Positions 7,336 to 8,553 of a stretch of 8,553 nucleotides of DNA are shown one piece after another (within the stretch, counting starts at the first letter, position 1; the number at the start of each line of letters is the position of its first letter). The DNA comes from JBFFMO01 sp037968515 (GTDB lineage Bacteria; Myxococcota_A; Bradymonadia; Bradymonadales; Bradymonadaceae), in assembly GCA_037968515.1 (NCBI GenBank), contig JBBKVQ010000254.1, positions 1-8,553 on the forward strand. Reading direction: 5' to 3'. The notes beneath the pieces were generated by a model. That model was given only the letters and a program-made list of their open reading frames with translations, had not been told where the DNA came from and did not search any database. Position numbers and translations under genes: made by a program.

Positions 7336-7355
7336 GAATTCGATATTATTTTTTT
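7316..7355 (+). terminator. Candidate intrinsic terminator across the icmF and lipoprotein stop codons
   Basis: AATATCG (7316-7322) and CGATATT (7341-7347) are perfect seven-base inverted repeats with an 18-base loop, followed by A and then seven T at 7349-7355. The element starts inside the last icmF codons and covers both its stop and the stop of the convergent lipoprotein gene. The stem is AT-rich and the loop long, so it would be weak; there is no T run on the other strand, so it serves icmF only. The repeat itself is certain, the function is inferred. Confidence 0.4.
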
Positions 7356-7651
7356 GGCTGGATCCAACGCGACCGGGGCGTGTCTGGCTGCCCTCTCATG
7401 ACGTCCACCTCGCGTCCAATGATACGGATGCGCGTATTCGCGACGTTAGCTAGTGGACTTTCTGGGTAGGATTTGAGAAACGACTCGTACCTGTCGAGGG
7501 CCGTTTGATAGTCACCACTTCGAAAGTGGACTTCGGCATCTTCGAAGAGGGCCGTTTCGGTTTTCCCGGGCGCCTCACACGCGACAAGCAGTACGGTCGC
7601 AAGAATCATCCAGCGTACAGCAGGCAGGTTATTAAGATGGAAGAAACGCAT
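7346..7651 (-). CDS. Small predicted lipoprotein with one TPR-like helical pair
   Basis: A 101-residue protein of no family I can name. Residues 1-14 are a short n-region with Arg2 and Arg13, residues 15-24 are hydrophobic (MILATVLLVA), and LVAC ending at Cys25 is a lipobox for lipidation and signal peptidase II cleavage. Residue 26 is Glu and not Asp, so inner-membrane retention is not indicated and transport to the outer membrane is possible. Residues about 33-78 look like one tetratricopeptide-type repeat (F.SGDYQTALDRYESFL, then YPESPLANVA), like a single repeat of BamD or YbgF/CpoB. That suggests protein-protein contact in the periplasm. The tail is polar and ends RWIQPKK. The frame is open upstream to 7924, but that stretch is antisense to era; the ATG at 7651 is chosen because it gives a correctly sized signal peptide. 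Its ribosome binding site is weak (AGAG or GTGA). It overlaps era by 15 bases and ends 10 bases from icmF. Confidence 0.75.
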   Translation of the reverse strand: MRFFHLNNLPAVRWMILATVLLVACEAPGKTETALFEDAEVHFRSGDYQTALDRYESFLKSYPESPLANVANTRIRIIGREVDVMRGQPDTPRSRWIQPKK

Positions 7652-8553
7652 CACGATTTTCACTCTGGCTTCGTAGCGCTCGTCGGAGCACCGAATGCAG
7701 GGAAGTCGACTTTGATGAATCACGTGCTTGGGGTCAAGGTCGCGATTACGTCGCCAAAACCACAAACGACACGAAATAGAATCCTTGGCGTGCGAACGTA
7801 CCCTAATAAGGGTCAGCTTTGTTTTGTGGACACCCCAGGGCTCCACGAATCCTCGAAACGACTGAACAAGGCCATCATCAAGATGGCTTTGGATGCGCTT
7901 CAGGAAGTTGATTTGATTGTGCACGTTGTCGACGTCGCTTCTTGGATCGCGGCTTCATACGGCGGCAAAGAGCGGCTTTGGGCGCAGGAAGAATTTGTCG
8001 CCGAAAAACTCGCGAATGTGGAAGTCCCAGTGATTCTTGCGCTGAACAAGGTTGACCTTGTTGCGAATAAAGAAGATCTGCTTCCCGCTCTGCAGAAGTT
8101 TTCGTCGCTACGAGAATTCGCGCAAGTGATTCCGCTGAGCGCCCGCGATGGTGCCAACGTGGAATCAATCATAGAAGTGCTGCTGGCGGCGCTGCCTGAA
8201 CAAGAGGCACTGTTTCCGGAAGACATGGTCACGGACCAAGCCGAAAAATTCATCGCGGCTGAGTTCGTCCGTCAGGAGATCATGAAAGCGACCCAAAAGG
8301 AGATTCCTTACAGTGTCGCCGTAGAGATCGAACGTTTTGCAGATGGTGAGACCGGTACACTTGAAATTTCTGCGGTGGTTCATGTTGAACGTTCATCGCA
8401 GAAAGGAATCATTATCGGGCAGGGCGGCGCGCGGATGAAGGTTATTGCCACCGCGGCGCGTCTTGAGATGGAACGGTTTTTTGGCCGCAAGGTCTTTTTA
8501 GAAACTTTTGTGCGAGTTGAGTCCAATTGGAGTGAAAATCCAAGGGCGCTGAA
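7637..8553 (+). CDS. era: Era, ribosome-assembly GTPase (3' end outside window)
   Basis: An essential-type GTPase that binds the 3' end of 16S rRNA and helps mature the 30S subunit. The frame runs 305 codons with no stop to the window edge. G1 is GAPNAGKST at residues 17-25, G2 lies in PKPQTTRNRILG, G3 is DTPG at 65-68, G4 is NKVD at 137-140, and G5 is PLSAR. The C-terminal KH domain has GQGG at 261-264 and ends ERFFGRKVFLETFVRV. E. coli Era has 301 residues, so only a few residues should be missing. The ATG at 7637 leaves ten residues before the GF that opens the G domain, as in E. coli; CAGG at 7625-7628 is a modest ribosome binding site. There is no co-directional neighbour close upstream, so a promoter would have to lie within the opposing lipoprotein gene. 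G1 has Ala where many homologues have Val, a known variant. Confidence 0.96.
   Translation, partial: MEETHHDFHSGFVALVGAPNAGKSTLMNHVLGVKVAITSPKPQTTRNRILGVRTYPNKGQLCFVDTPGLHESSKRLNKAIIKMALDALQEVDLIVHVVDVASWIAASYGGKERLWAQEEFVAEKLANVEVPVILALNKVDLVANKEDLLPALQKFSSLREFAQVIPLSARDGANVESIIEVLLAALPEQEALFPEDMVTDQAEKFIAAEFVRQEIMKATQKEIPYSVAVEIERFADGETGTLEISAVVHVERSSQKGIIIGQGGARMKVIATAARLEMERFFGRKVFLETFVRVESNWSENPRAL

Noticed and set aside
7652..7924. Upstream extension of the lipoprotein frame
   Set aside because: This part is antisense to the conserved era GTPase domain, and using it would bury the signal peptide inside the protein.
7878..8383. Open frames on the - strand opposite era (up to 117 codons)
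   Set aside because: They are antisense to conserved Era motifs, with Ser/Arg-rich products typical of shadow frames.
1..8553. CRISPR array, transposon, defence island or phage genes
   Set aside because: I saw no regularly spaced repeats, transposase, integrase or target duplications. All long genes are core metabolic or housekeeping types.

Overview
The window comes from a moderately GC-rich bacterial chromosome. A predicted lipoprotein with a lipobox suggests a Gram-negative envelope. The gene mix (a SUF cluster that uses SufU, a two-domain Nfu protein, a fused B12-dependent acyl-CoA mutase and Era) would fit a deltaproteobacterium-like lineage such as Myxococcota or Bradymonadota. That placement is a guess, because nothing in the window fixes the taxonomy.

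Layout. Positions 1-3848 hold the downstream part of a SUF iron-sulfur assembly operon, all on the + strand: sufC (5' end missing), sufD, sufS, sufU and an Nfu-type carrier. Three of the four junctions are 4-base ATGA overlaps and the fourth is an 8-base gap, so the genes are almost certainly co-transcribed and translationally coupled. SufC and SufD belong to the scaffold and ATPase complex; SufB is expected upstream. SufS takes sulfur from cysteine, SufU receives it, and Nfu carries finished clusters to client proteins.

Positions 3849-4107 are a gene-free spacer. It holds weak inverted repeats, a poor sigma-70-like promoter candidate and a near-palindrome just ahead of the next ribosome binding site. 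Positions 4108-7335 encode a full-length fused mutase, IcmF: an N-terminal cobalamin domain, a central G-protein chaperone domain and a C-terminal acyl-CoA mutase domain. The substrate-site residues are of the isobutyryl-CoA/butyryl-CoA type, not the methylmalonyl-CoA type.

imcF is followed 10 bases later by the stop codon of a convergent small lipoprotein gene (7651-7346, - strand). The start codon of that gene lies inside the first codons of era (7637 onward, + strand), which runs off the right edge a few residues short of the usual Era length. The crowded icmF/lipoprotein/era junctions, where genes overlap head to head and a possible terminator sits across two stop codons, are the most unusual architecture here.

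I found no RNA genes, CRISPR arrays, transposons or defence genes. All long genes belong to known families, and I see no convincing sign of an undescribed system. The points worth a second look are the Glu in place of Asp in the G4 motif of IcmF, the head-to-head overlap, and the unassigned lipoprotein.
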